Source: Hyphomicrobiales bacterium (lineage in GTDB: Bacteria; Pseudomonadota; Alphaproteobacteria; Rhizobiales; Xanthobacteraceae). From it: a DNA stretch of 64,000 bases. The translations under genes and the position numbers were made by a program. Of this stretch, positions 28,754 to 37,510 are shown piece by piece; position 1 is the stretch's first letter; every line of letters begins with the position of its first letter. The notes under the pieces were generated by a model that did not search any database, had not been told where the DNA came from, and saw nothing but the letters and a program-made list of their open reading frames with translations. The stretch spans positions 372,001-436,000 of the forward strand of contig JADJPN010000001.1 in NCBI GenBank assembly GCA_016713235.1. The letters are read 5' to 3'.

Positions 28754-29161
28754 ATGATCGGTCTCGTTCTTGTCACTCATGGTCGGCTTGCCGTCGAGTT
28801 CCGCTCGGCGCTTGAGCATGTCGTCGGTCCGCAGCAGCAGATCGAAACGGTCACCATTGGCCCCGACGACGATATCGAAGGCTGCCGCAAGCAGATCATC
28901 GATGCGGTGAAGAAGGTCGATAGCGGCGACGGCGTTGCTATTTTAACGGACATGTTCGGCGGCACGCCGTCCAATCTGGCAATTTCGGTGATGAACACGC
29001 CGAATGTCGAAGTTGTCGCCGGCATCAATCTGCCTATGCTCGTCAAACTCGCCAAAGTTCGCGGCGATACGCCGCTCGTTCAGGCGGTCGCGCATGCGCA
29101 GGACGCAGGGCGCAAGTACATCAACATCGCAAGCCGGGTGCTTGCCGGGACGGGCAAATAA
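28754..29161 (+). CDS. PTS EIIA component, mannose family (EIIA-Man-like)
   Basis: A 135-residue cytoplasmic phosphocarrier (MIGLVLVTHGRLAVEFRSAL). The phospho-His is in LVTHG (His9), and the second conserved block is VAILTDMFGGTPSNLAISVM. There is no EIIB/C/D permease nearby, so its role is regulatory rather than sugar uptake, receiving phosphate from HPr. Its position between hprK and HPr is the standard arrangement in this order. Confidence 0.92.
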   Translation: MIGLVLVTHGRLAVEFRSALEHVVGPQQQIETVTIGPDDDIEGCRKQIIDAVKKVDSGDGVAILTDMFGGTPSNLAISVMNTPNVEVVAGINLPMLVKLAKVRGDTPLVQAVAHAQDAGRKYINIASRVLAGTGK

Positions 29162-29165
29162 CGTC

Positions 29166-29495
29166 GTGAATTCAGATCTGCCGCCAGAAGATGACTGCAA
29201 GCCGAACGCCGATGTGCCTGCGGGCGCGGTCTCCAAGGAATTGCCGGTCATCAACAAGCGCGGGCTGCATGCACGCGCATCCGCGAAATTCGTGCAGATG
29301 GCGGAGAAATTCGACGCGAAGATCCTGGTCACGCGCTGTGGCGAAACCGTAAGTGGCGACTCCATCATGGGCCTGCTTATGCTCGCGGCCGGGCCCGGCA
29401 CGACGATTCAGGTCACCTGCTCCGGCGAACAGGCGAAAGAAGCGCTCGCCGCGATCGAGAACCTGCTTGCAACGAAGTTCGGCGAAGAAGAATAA
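29166..29495 (+). CDS. Phosphocarrier protein HPr (NPr type)
   Basis: A 109-residue protein with GTG start at 29166, four bases after the EIIA gene. An N-terminal extension of about 20 residues precedes the HPr domain. Active His35 is in INKRGLHARASAKFVQ, and regulatory Ser66 is in SGDSIMGLLML, the HprK target. It probably relays phosphate from EI-Ntr (encoded elsewhere) to EIIA proteins. An in-frame start further upstream is possible but would overlap EIIA. Confidence 0.92.
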   Translation: MNSDLPPEDDCKPNADVPAGAVSKELPVINKRGLHARASAKFVQMAEKFDAKILVTRCGETVSGDSIMGLLMLAAGPGTTIQVTCSGEQAKEALAAIENLLATKFGEEE

Positions 29496-29498
29496 GCG

Positions 29499-30701
29499 CT
29501 AGATCCGCGCGTCGGTGGCGTCCCCGACATGTGCGTTTCGGCCCGCATACCAGCCTACGAACGCCTGTACGGCCGCGCAGGCCGCAAGCATCAAGAGTGC
29601 CGCGTTCCAGCCGCCGGTCCAGTCGTGCAGCGCACCGAACAATATGGGGCCGACAGCGGCAACGCCGTAACCGACCGATTGCGCCATGCCAGAAAGTGCC
29701 GCCGCCTGCCGCGCGTCGGACGCGCGCAGCGCAAAAAACGCGAGTGCGAGCGGAAAACAAAAGCCGAGCGCGGTTCCCGAAACGATCACCCATAGAACCG
29801 TGAACTGCGGCAACACGATCATGCCGACATAGCCCGCGAGCATCATCGAGCTCCAGAACGCGCAAAGTGCGCGCTGGTCCTTGAAGCGTGACATCATCGC
29901 CGGAAAAATGAACCCGGCCGGAATTCCGAGCGCGGGAAAAAGTGCGACGATCCAGCCGGCCGCGAGCGGCGTGTAACCCTGTCCTTGCAGGATCGAAGAG
30001 AGCCAGCCCAGCATGACGTAGAAGCTCATGGCTTGCAGGCCCATGAACAATGTCACGTTCCAGCCGAGCCGGGAGCGCCATACACTCTGCACCGCCTTCT
30101 CTCCGGGCGCCGCCAGGGGCTTGGTCGCATTCTTCAATTGCGGAAGCAGAATCAAAGCGGTGACGACCGCGGGAATGAACCAAACCGCAAGCGAACTGCG
30201 CCAACCACCGGGAAGGGCCTGCGCCAAGGGCACGGCAATGCCGGACGAAAGCGACGCGAAGGCCGAGAGTGTCGTCGCATACACGCTGGTCATCAGGCTG
30301 ACTTTGTGCGGGAAGTCGCGCTTGATCAGGCTCGGCACGAGCACGTTGCCGACGGCCATCGCAGCTGCGAGCACAAGCGAGCCGGCATAGAGCGCGAAGA
30401 GCGACGGCGCGGAGCGCAGCAGGATGCCCCCGGCGAGAACGAGCAGCGAAATGAAAATCGCGCGTTCTATCCCGAGCCGGTTGCCGATCGCTGCGGCCCA
30501 AGGCGACATGACCGCGAAGACGGCCAATGGAATCGAAGTGAGAGCTCCCGCGAACAGCGCCGAGAGCCCGACATCGGCCCTGATGAATTCGAGCACCGGC
30601 CCGACGGCGGTGACGGCGGGGCGAAGGTTGATCGAGATCAGGAAGATCGCGGCTACCAGCAGGAAGCTGCCAGTGGCGATCTTTTTCGGGGTTTTGTTCA
30701 C
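29499..30701 (-). CDS. MFS transporter, CynX/NimT-like
   Basis: About 400 residues with twelve hydrophobic segments. I prefer the GTG at 30701 (VNKTPKKIATGSFLLVAAIF), which has GAAGG six bases upstream; a GTG at 30734 is also open. The ISINLRPAVTAVGPVLEFIR opening and the GNRLGIERAIF loop fit the CynX/NimT (cyanate/2-nitroimidazole) group of the major facilitator superfamily. The substrate is unknown. It converges on HPr, with three bases between the stop codons. Confidence 0.85.
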   Translation of the reverse strand: MNKTPKKIATGSFLLVAAIFLISINLRPAVTAVGPVLEFIRADVGLSALFAGALTSIPLAVFAVMSPWAAAIGNRLGIERAIFISLLVLAGGILLRSAPSLFALYAGSLVLAAAMAVGNVLVPSLIKRDFPHKVSLMTSVYATTLSAFASLSSGIAVPLAQALPGGWRSSLAVWFIPAVVTALILLPQLKNATKPLAAPGEKAVQSVWRSRLGWNVTLFMGLQAMSFYVMLGWLSSILQGQGYTPLAAGWIVALFPALGIPAGFIFPAMMSRFKDQRALCAFWSSMMLAGYVGMIVLPQFTVLWVIVSGTALGFCFPLALAFFALRASDARQAAALSGMAQSVGYGVAAVGPILFGALHDWTGGWNAALLMLAACAAVQAFVGWYAGRNAHVGDATDARI

Positions 30702-30765
30702 GGAAGGCCTTCGGAATTGCGCGGTAGGCAGCACTTATAGACCTATAGAACCTTGAATAAACGAC

Positions 30766-30781
30766 ATAAAGAAATCTTTAT
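30766..30781. promoter_or_regulatory. Palindrome upstream of ahcY
   Basis: ATAAAGAAATCTTTAT is a near-perfect palindrome (7-base arms ATAAAGA/TCTTTAT) 100 bases before ahcY. It resembles sites that I recall for ArsR-family regulators of the S-adenosylmethionine cycle in Proteobacteria; this is from memory and unverified. It could also serve the divergent MFS gene. Confidence 0.5.
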
Positions 30782-30880
30782 ATCACTGTTGCCCTGCCCA
30801 GGCTCCGCTGCTATAGCCACGCCCGAAGTGCGCGGCTGGTCCGCGCCAATCCCTTTTACGTTCAACATCGAAGGATCGTC

Positions 30881-32308
30881 ATGACCGCTGCGTTGAAGGC
30901 CGTCGCCAAGGATTACATCGTCGCCGATATCGGCCTTGCCGAGTTCGGCCGCAAGGAACTTTCGCTGGCCGAGACCGAAATGCCGGGCCTGATGGCGACG
31001 CGCGAGGAATACGGCCCCAAGCAGCCGCTGAAGGGCGCGCGCATCGCCGGCTCGCTGCACATGACGATCCAGACCGCGGTGCTGATCGAGACGCTGAAGG
31101 CGCTCGGCGCCGACATCCGCTGGGCCTCCTGCAACATCTATTCGACGCAGGACCACGCCGCCGCGGCGATCGCCGCCGCCGGCATTCCGGTGTTCGCCGT
31201 AAAGGGCGAGACGCTGAAGGACTACTGGGACTACACCGCGCGGCTGTTCGACTGGCACGGCGGCGGCTTCCCAACATGATCCTCGACGACGGCGGCGACG
31301 CCACCATGTACGTCCACCTCGGCCTGCGCGCCGAGAACGGCGACACCGCGTTCCTCGATAAGCCGGGTTCGGAAGAGGAAGAAGTTTTCTTCGCGCTGCT
31401 GAAGAAGCAGCTCAAGGAAAAGCCGAAGGGCTACTTCAAGGCGATCGCAGACAGCATCAAGGGCGTCTCGGAAGAGACTACCACCGGCGTGCATCGTCTC
31501 TATGACATGCAGAAAGCCGGCACGCTGCTGTGGCCTGCGATCAACGTCAACGACTCGGTCACAAAATCGAAGTTCGACAATCTCTATGGCTGCCGCGAGT
31601 CGCTGGTCGACGGCATCCGCCGCGGCACCGACGTGATGATGTCGGGCAAGGTCGCGTTCGTCGCCGGCTTCGGCGACGTCGGCAAGGGTTCGGCGGCTTC
31701 GCTGCGCCAGGCCGGCTGCCGCGTGCTGGTTTCCGAAATCGATCCGATCTGCGCCTTGCAGGCGGCGATGGAAGGCTACGAAGTCGTGACCATCGAGGAC
31801 GCACTGCCGCGCGCCGACATCTATGTCACCGCCACCGGCAACAAGGACATCATCACGCTCGAGCACATGCGCGCGATGAAGGATCGCGCCATCGTCTGCA
31901 ACATCGGCCACTTCGACAACGAGATTCAGGTCGCGCAGCTGAAGAACTTCAAGTGGACCAACATCAAGCCGCAGGTCGATGAGATCGAGTTTGCCTCCGG
32001 CAACCGCATCATCCTGCTGTCCGAAGGCCGCCTCGTGAACCTCGGCAACGCGATGGGTCATCCGAGCTTCGTGATGTCGGCGTCGTTCACCAACCAGACG
32101 CTCGCGCAGATCGAGCTCTGGGCCAACAACAAGGACGGCAAGTACCAGAAGGAAGGTCTACGTGCTGCCGAAGTCGCTCGACGAGAAGGTCGCGCGTCTG
32201 CACCTCGCCAAGATCGGCGTGAAGCTGACCACGCTTCGTCCGGATCAGGCGAGCTACATCGGCGTGAAGCAGGAAGGCCCGTACAAGACGGATCACTACC
32301 GCTACTAA
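30881..32308 (+). CDS. ahcY: Adenosylhomocysteinase (two frameshifts)
   Basis: NAD-dependent enzyme that hydrolyses S-adenosylhomocysteine in the methyl cycle. The start is MTAALKAVAKDYIVADIGLA. Substrate-binding motifs are HMTIQTAVLIETL and CNIYSTQDHAAAAIA, the NAD loop is AGFGDVGKGSA (about 263) and the C-terminus is YIGVKQEGPYKTDHYRY. The frame breaks near 31272 (CCC should be CCCC: GGGF to PNMILDDGGDA) and near 32153 (extra G: KYQKE to VYVLPKSLDEK). Both are homopolymer errors in a gene that is otherwise conserved end to end. Confidence 0.96.
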
Positions 32309-32348
32309 GCAAAACGCAGAATCCCTGCTCTATCTATTTACTTTCGTG

Positions 32349-32384
32349 ATCGCCGGATGGGAAACTATCCGGCGATTTCATTTT
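32349..32384 (+). terminator. Rho-independent terminator after ahcY
   Basis: ATCGCCGGAT (32349-32358) and ATCCGGCGAT (32367-32376) form a perfect 10-bp stem followed by TTCATTTT. It lies 40 bases after the ahcY stop. Confidence 0.85.
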
Positions 32385-32489
32385 AGCCGTGGAACTCGTC
32401 ATAACTTCGCCGATTTGCAGCGCAAAAACTACCGTTAAGGGGCTGGCAACCGAATCGAATCAAGAATTCGACAGTTGGGCTGACAACAA

Positions 32490-33291
32490 ATGTGCCGCTG
32501 GATTGCTTATCGAGGTGAGAGAACAGCGCTGGAGCGCTACGTCACTGCGCCTGACCATTCGCTGATCCATCAAAGTCTGCATGCGCTCGAGATCCGAAGG
32601 CGCGACGAACGGCGACGGCTTCGGCCTCGGCTGGTACACGCCGCGCGAGACGGAGCCCGGCATCTACCGCGAAGTTCGCCCAGCCTGGTCGGACGACAAT
32701 GTGCGCAATCTGTGCCGCCACATCCGTTCCAAACTTTTCTTCGCGCATATCCGCGCTTCCACCGGCACCGCGACGACGCGGCCGAACTGTCATCCATTCG
32801 CTTATGGAAAGTGGATGTTCATGCATAACGGACAGATCGGCGACTGGCCGCTGATCCGCCGGAAGGTCGAAGCGCTGATCGACGACAAGTTCTATTCGCG
32901 CCGCTTCGGCACCACCGATTCCGAAGCCGTGTTCCTCGCCATGCTTTCGAACGGCCTTGAAAACGATCCGGTCAGTGCCACGGCGCGCACCATGACGATC
33001 GTCACCGATCTCGTGAAGAAAAGCGGCACGGAGCGGCCGGTGCGCTTCACGGCAGCACTCTCCGACGGCGAAAATCTTTTCGCATTCCGCTACGCCTCCG
33101 ACGACACGGCGACCTCGCTTTACTATCGTGACATCGGCGACGCCGCGCTGATCGTGTCCGAGCCTTTGGACATGGATCGCACGTTCTGGAATCCGGTGCC
33201 GGCGAACTCGCTGATTATCGCGAGCGAAGGCAAGAAACTCGTGGTGCAGCCGTTCGCGGTCGAGTCGCCGCAGTTAAGAGCGGTCGGCTAG
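32490..33291 (+). CDS. Class II glutamine amidotransferase-like protein, YafJ type (one frameshift)
   Basis: Ntn-type amidotransferase domain. The ATG at 32490 is followed directly by the catalytic Cys (MCRWIAYRGER, Cys2). The frame breaks near 32597: SLHALEIRR continues in the next frame as TNGDGFGLGWYTPRET. The core then runs FAHIRASTGTATTRPNCHPF (active-site His and Asn) and MHNGQIGDW. Restored length is about 266 residues. Stand-alone YafJ-like proteins have no settled substrate; some hydrolyse glutathione-like or ergothioneine-precursor amides. Confidence 0.87.
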
Positions 33292-33785
33292 AGTACCTTC
33301 TGCATCAACAGCAGATCGAGCGGCTTGCCGAACTTGGTGCCGACACCCGGCATGCGGCCGACTTCCTCGAAACCGAACTTCACATGCAGCGCGATCGACG
33401 GCGCGTTCGAGGCGTCGATGCCGCCGATCATGTTGTGCTTGTCCATGCGCGCGGCTGCGCCGATCAATGCTTGCAGCAGCGCCTCGCCCGCGCCCTGCCC
33501 GCGCGCGTCTTTTGCGACATAAACGGAATGCTCGACCGTGACGCGATAGCCCTCGAAGGGGCGGAAGTCTCCGAAGGAAGCATAACCGATCACGCCATCA
33601 CGCTCGGCGACCAGCACGGGAAATCCCTTCCCCGTCCGCTCGGCGAACCAGGCCTTGCGGTTCGCAAGATCGGCCGGCGTCTCGTTCCAGATCGCCGTCG
33701 TGTTTTCGACCGCGTCATTATAGATGCCGAGAATGGCAGGCAGGTCGGATTCGGTGGCGGGGCGAATCTTGGGGGCAGCTTTCAT
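33288..33785 (-). CDS. GNAT N-acetyltransferase, phosphinothricin-acetyltransferase-like
   Basis: A 165-residue acetyltransferase with ATG at 33785 (MKAAPKIRPATESDLPAILG). The fold landmarks are IYNDAVENTTAIWNETPAD, the acetyl-CoA loop DARGQGAGEALLQALI and DASNAPSIALHVKFGFEEVG. It resembles the Pat/MddA group, which acetylates phosphinothricin, methionine sulfone or sulfoximine; true function is uncertain. The stop overlaps the end of the amidotransferase gene. Confidence 0.85.
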   Translation of the reverse strand: MKAAPKIRPATESDLPAILGIYNDAVENTTAIWNETPADLANRKAWFAERTGKGFPVLVAERDGVIGYASFGDFRPFEGYRVTVEHSVYVAKDARGQGAGEALLQALIGAAARMDKHNMIGGIDASNAPSIALHVKFGFEEVGRMPGVGTKFGKPLDLLLMQKVL

Positions 33786-33957
33786 CGCTCGATCATACAA
33801 CAAACTTCTCCTGCGTGGGCTCGGGCCGGCGCATCCGGTCTTATTCGGCGCGGATTTGGCCCTGGATGACCGGATCAAATCCAGCCAAGCGGGACTATCG
33901 TCCAGCCATTTTTCCGCCCTTTGCGTTACCGGGGACAGGTGCTAACACCCGCGCGCC

Positions 33958-35766
33958 ATGCCAACGCCCATTGAAAACATCCGCAATTTCTCCATCGTCG
34001 CGCATATCGACCACGGGAAATCCACGCTTGCCGACCGGCTGATCCAGCTCACCGGCGCGATGGATGCGCGCGAGATGGCGGGCAAGGAACAAGTGCTCGA
34101 CAACATGGACATCGAGCGCGAACGCGGCATCACCATCAAGGCGCAGACCGTGCGCCTCAACTACAAGGCCAAGAACGGCCAGACCTATGTTCTGAACCTG
34201 ATCGACACGCCGGGCCATGTCGACTTCGCCTATGAGGTGAACCGCTCGCTCGCCGCCTGCGAAGGCTCGCTGCTCGTGGTCGACGCAAGCCAGGGCGTCG
34301 AGGCGCAGACGCTCGCCAACGTCTATCAGGCGATCAACAACAATCACGAGATCGTGCCGGTCCTGAACAAGATCGATCTTCCCGCGGCCGAACCCGAGAA
34401 GGTGAAGGCGCAGATCGAGGAAGTGATCGGCATCGACGCGTCGGGCGCGATCGGCATTTCCGCCAAGACCGGCGAAGGCGTGGCGGACGTGCTGGAAGCC
34501 ATCGTCGAAAAACTGCCCGCGCCGAAAGGCGACCGCAACGCGCCCTTGAAAGCGCTGCTCGTCGATAGCTGGTACGACGCCTATCTCGGCGTCGTCGTGC
34601 TTGTGCGCATCATCGACGGCACCATGAAGAAGAACCAGCGCATCCGCATGATGGGCGCGAAGGCCGCATACGATCTCGACCGCGTCGGCGTGATCAACCC
34701 GAAGAAGGTAGAAGTCGACGAACTCGGCCCCGGCGAAATCGGCTTCTTTACCGCCTCGATTAAAGAAGTCGCGGATACGCGCGTCGGCGATACGATCACC
34801 GATGACAGGAAGCCGATCGAGCATGCGCTGCCCGGTTTCCGCCCGGCGCAGCCGGTCGTGTTCTGCGGTCTCTTTCCCGTCGACGCGGCCGACTTCGAAA
34901 GCCTGCGCAGCGCGATGTCGAAGCTGCGTTTGAACGATGCGAGCTTCTCGTTCGAAATGGAAACCAGCGCCGCATTGGGATTTGGCTTCCGCTGCGGCTT
35001 CCTTGGGCTCCTGCACCTTGAAATTATTCAGGAGCGGCTCTCGCGCGAGTTCGATCTGGAACTGATCGCGACCGCGCCGTCCGTGATTTACGAAATCCGC
35101 CAGATCGATGGCAGCGTGATCGAATTGCACAATCCGGTGGACATGCCGGATGTCATCAAGATCGAGGAAATTCAAGAACCCTGGATCAAGGCGACGATCC
35201 TGACGCCGGACGAATATCTCGGCTCCGTCATCAAGCTCTGCCAGGACCGGCGCGGCAACCAGAAGAATCTCGCTTATGTCGGCACGCGCGCGATGGTCGA
35301 ATACGAGCTGCCGCTGAACGAAGTGGTGTTCGATTTCTACGACCGGCTGAAATCGATCTCGAAGGGCTATGCTTCGTTCGACTACAAGATGGAAGACCGC
35401 CGCCCCGGCGATCTCGTCCGCTTGAGCATTCTCGTGAACAACGAGCCGGTCGATGCGCTGGCGATGCTGGTCCACCGCACGCGCGCCGAGCAACGCGGCC
35501 GCGCCATGTGCGAGAAGCTGAAAGAACTGATCCCGCCGCACATGTTCCAGGTGCCGATCCAGGCCGCGATCGGCGGCAAGGTCATTGCGCGCGAAACCGT
35601 GCGCGCGCTTCGCAAGGACGTGACGGCGAAATGTTACGGCGGCGACGCCACCCGCAAGCGCAAGCTCCTCGACAAGCAGAAAGAGGGCAAAAAGAAAATG
35701 CGCCAGTACGGCAAGGTCGATATTCCGCAGGAAGCCTTCATTGCAGCGCTGAAGGTGGATGGGTAG
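33958..35766 (+). CDS. lepA: Elongation factor 4
   Basis: A 602-residue translational GTPase that back-translocates ribosomes. The start is MPTPIENIRNFSIVAHIDHG. G1 is AHIDHGKST, G2 is the RERGITIKAQTV region, G3 is DTPGH and G4 is LNKIDLP. The LepA-specific C-terminus ends YGGDATRKRKLLDKQKEGKK. It is intact and of normal length. Confidence 0.98.
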   Translation: MPTPIENIRNFSIVAHIDHGKSTLADRLIQLTGAMDAREMAGKEQVLDNMDIERERGITIKAQTVRLNYKAKNGQTYVLNLIDTPGHVDFAYEVNRSLAACEGSLLVVDASQGVEAQTLANVYQAINNNHEIVPVLNKIDLPAAEPEKVKAQIEEVIGIDASGAIGISAKTGEGVADVLEAIVEKLPAPKGDRNAPLKALLVDSWYDAYLGVVVLVRIIDGTMKKNQRIRMMGAKAAYDLDRVGVINPKKVEVDELGPGEIGFFTASIKEVADTRVGDTITDDRKPIEHALPGFRPAQPVVFCGLFPVDAADFESLRSAMSKLRLNDASFSFEMETSAALGFGFRCGFLGLLHLEIIQERLSREFDLELIATAPSVIYEIRQIDGSVIELHNPVDMPDVIKIEEIQEPWIKATILTPDEYLGSVIKLCQDRRGNQKNLAYVGTRAMVEYELPLNEVVFDFYDRLKSISKGYASFDYKMEDRRPGDLVRLSILVNNEPVDALAMLVHRTRAEQRGRAMCEKLKELIPPHMFQVPIQAAIGGKVIARETVRALRKDVTAKCYGGDATRKRKLLDKQKEGKKKMRQYGKVDIPQEAFIAALKVDG

Positions 35767-36363
35767 TTATTTTCTTCGATCGCGTAGTACGTACTTCCCA
35801 CCTTCAAATACAAACTTCTTAAATGATCGGAACCCTTTCGGCATAATATGAAGCATCCCGCAAAGCTCGGTGAGATTCTCACGCAGCTTTTCTGCTTCTT
35901 CTGACAATAAAGTTAGATCGGCAGTACTTGCCGGAAGTTCCCTCTTTTCTAATCCGTTCTTAGAAATCTTGAGAGAGTTAGTAATAATCTCTGAAAAAAT
36001 TATCCTGTAGATACCAACCTATTAGCCACGTGCCATGAACAATGGCATTTCTACTTCTATTAGTTTCTTGAATCTCTTCTCAACATCTCTCATCACTTCA
36101 ATGGCGACTTGATCGCTTTTCATCACTTCGGAATAAATTACGGAGACAATAGAAACCAGAGGGTCGGCTGTAATGTACTGGTTTTTGATCGTAATGCTGG
36201 CCAATATCTGACCGCTACCCGGCAGGCCGCTCCTGTGAAATGACGAAATAAATATTGATCTGAGCTCATCGCATACAAGCTCAAAATCCTGAATGAATTT
36301 TCCTAGTGCGGCGAACTGCTCTTTCTTGGCAATTTCTCGTAACGCATTGCTTTCTTCTGTCAT
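35767..36363 (-). CDS. AT-richer hypothetical protein (probably two compensating indels)
   Basis: From the ATG at 36363 (MTEESNALREIAKKEQFAAL, GGAG eight bases upstream) the frame is open to 36022. It resumes in the same frame after TAATAG as IIFSEIITNSLKISKNGLEK to GGKYVLRDRRK, ending at 35767. A +1 segment between them (HVANRLVSTG) would bridge the stops with two indels, giving a protein of about 198 residues. Base composition is clearly AT-richer than the flanks and codon use differs, so recent transfer is likely. No recognised domain. The stop abuts lepA in convergent orientation. Confidence 0.6.
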
Positions 36364-36554
36364 CTCGGCAGCTCCATAAGGGCTCGCAAGCTTGAAACCC
36401 GCCTTCGTGAGTCTCCTGCTGAATCTCAGAAAGCGGTAAGCTGATACTTTAGCAACCCTCTTGTATTCGATTCTCAGCAATCTACATGTGAGTCTCGCTC
36501 CCCGGAGTCTAAAGACTGCCGCGAACCTTTTACTTTAAGCATGGTACCAATGTT

Positions 36555-36737
36555 ATGAGTGTCTTCAAAAAGCACAAAAGCATTGTGCTGAAGGAGATAG
36601 ATCGTCCTTCAGCAAGTATGCCGAAGGCCTATCGACTACTTTCTCCGCTTACACCGCGAGAAGCTGTTTTCTTCAATGAACAGCAGGCGGTCGCCGCCTT
36701 CAATGAAGAAATCGAAAAGCTAAACCAACAGAACTGA
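36555..36737 (+). CDS. Small hypothetical protein, 60 residues
   Basis: MSVFKKHKSIVLKEIDRPSA begins a 60-residue charged protein ending FNEEIEKLNQQN, with a possible C-terminal amphipathic helix. No signal peptide or membrane segment is seen. It is followed at once by a strong terminator, which supports expression as a monocistronic unit. The upstream ribosome site is weak. Family not recognised. Confidence 0.55.
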   Translation: MSVFKKHKSIVLKEIDRPSASMPKAYRLLSPLTPREAVFFNEQQAVAAFNEEIEKLNQQN

Positions 36738-36740
36738 GAA

Positions 36741-36770
36741 CGCCCCGCTTTCGCGGGGCGTTTTCGTTTT
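36741..36770 (+). terminator. Rho-independent terminator
   Basis: CGCCCCGCTTTCGCGGGGCG forms an 8-bp GC stem with a TTTC loop, followed by TTTTCGTTTT. The same 20-base hairpin occurs at 37518-37537. Confidence 0.88.
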
Positions 36771-36801
36771 ACGGGTTTCTAGTGAAACACTTCCCTTCGT
36801 C

Positions 36802-36898
36802 ATCACCGGACGGCAAATGTCCCGCGAGCAGCGATCGCGGATTCATCCGCTATCGCCATACAAACTGCGAGCGGCTGACATTTGCCTGATCCGGTGAT
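36802..36898. repeat. Long imperfect inverted repeat (REP-like)
   Basis: The left arm from 36802 (ATCACCGGACGGCAAATGTC) is matched on the opposite strand by the right arm ending at 36898 (ATCACCGGATCAGGCAAATG). The arms are about 28-31 bases around a GC-rich centre with its own inner repeats. It is non-coding and looks like a dispersed palindromic element. Copy number cannot be judged from one window. Confidence 0.6.
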
Positions 36899-36922
36899 CC
36901 ATACTGCTTTGGCACGCTTCAT

Positions 36923-36987
36923 GGATTGCCGGGTCTCGTCACGCCATCGGCTCGTTCCTCGCCGGCCGTGACGGCCCGGTAATGACG
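36923..36987. repeat. Second palindromic intergenic element
   Basis: GATTGCCGGGTCTCGTCACG on the left is matched by the reverse complement of CGTGACGGCCCGGTAATGAC on the right, with a short spacer. It lies 24 bases after the first inverted repeat. Together they fill most of the gap between the 60-residue gene and the small ORF at 37015. Confidence 0.55.
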
Positions 36988-37014
36988 AGGTTTTGTTGCG
37001 CGCGGCGAAAAGAG

Positions 37015-37104
37015 CTAAGCCCAACAGGTCGGCACGCCGTGTTGGCCGTAGATCTTCTGGCCCGGCGCGGTGTCCGCCATTGCGCGCGGTGCTGCTGTCG
37101 CCAT
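37015..37104 (-). CDS. Candidate 29-residue peptide ORF
   Basis: The ATG at 37104 is preceded by GGAGGAACC, a textbook ribosome site. It encodes MATAAPRAMADTAPGQKIYG and ends QHGVPTCWA. The size is below normal gene-calling limits. The C-terminal Cys-Trp-Ala and Ala/Pro-rich front are not typical of random sequence, but with 29 codons chance cannot be excluded. No maturation or transport gene is adjacent. Confidence 0.45.
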   Translation of the reverse strand: MATAAPRAMADTAPGQKIYGQHGVPTCWA

Positions 37105-37328
37105 GGTTCCTCCATGAATGCGTGTTTCCGCCGCCCTCCGGTAGAGCGTAAACGGCGCAGCCGGATCATGGTTCCAGCCGCGGCGTGGAGGAAAGTTGCT
37201 CCGCATCGCACAAGGGCGGCATCGCCATGGCGGCGCGAAAACGCAAGCCGAAAGCGCGCAATCGCCGCGCTTGATCCCGGCGCGATTGGTGCAATGATGC
37301 CTTCCCGACAAAAGCATGGGAGGACGCA

Positions 37329-37508
37329 ATGGCTCACAAATTCGAAATCTACAAAGACAAGGCCGGAGAATTTCGCGTGCGCTTCAAGGCACCGAACGGC
37401 GAGAAGATGCTTTCCAGCGAAGGCTATTCCAGCAAGGCAGCGGCGAAGAACTGCATCGAGTCGGTCATGAAAAACGCGCCGGGCGCGTCTATCGAAGACA
37501 ACTCCTGA
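37329..37508 (+). CDS. YegP/DUF1508 family small protein
   Basis: A 59-residue protein with ATG at 37329, preceded by GGGAGGACGCA. It begins MAHKFEIYKDKAGEFRVRFK and contains SSEGYSSKAAAKNCIESVMK, the DUF1508/YegP signature (one repeat; the E. coli protein has two). The biochemical role is unknown. It is followed by a terminator shared with the convergent L,D-transpeptidase gene. Confidence 0.88.
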   Translation: MAHKFEIYKDKAGEFRVRFKAPNGEKMLSSEGYSSKAAAKNCIESVMKNAPGASIEDNS

Positions 37509-37510
37509 AC

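Noticed and set aside
30740..30880. SAM or SAH riboswitch upstream of ahcY
   Set aside because: No recognisable SAH or SAM-II core or pseudoknot could be drawn. The only clear element is the short palindrome at 30766, better explained as a protein site.
33895..35541. 548-codon open frame antisense to lepA, and similar frames antisense to pckA (22378-23892) and matB (41732-43606)
   Set aside because: Each mirrors a certain gene and has the low-complexity Arg/His/Asp-rich composition of shadow frames.
35767..36800. Prophage or integrative element at the AT-rich segment
   Set aside because: No integrase, transposase, tRNA gene or direct-repeat attachment sites were seen; only one AT-richer gene is present.
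36800..37000. CRISPR array at the intergenic repeats
   Set aside because: There are inverted, not regularly spaced direct, repeats and no cas genes anywhere in the window.
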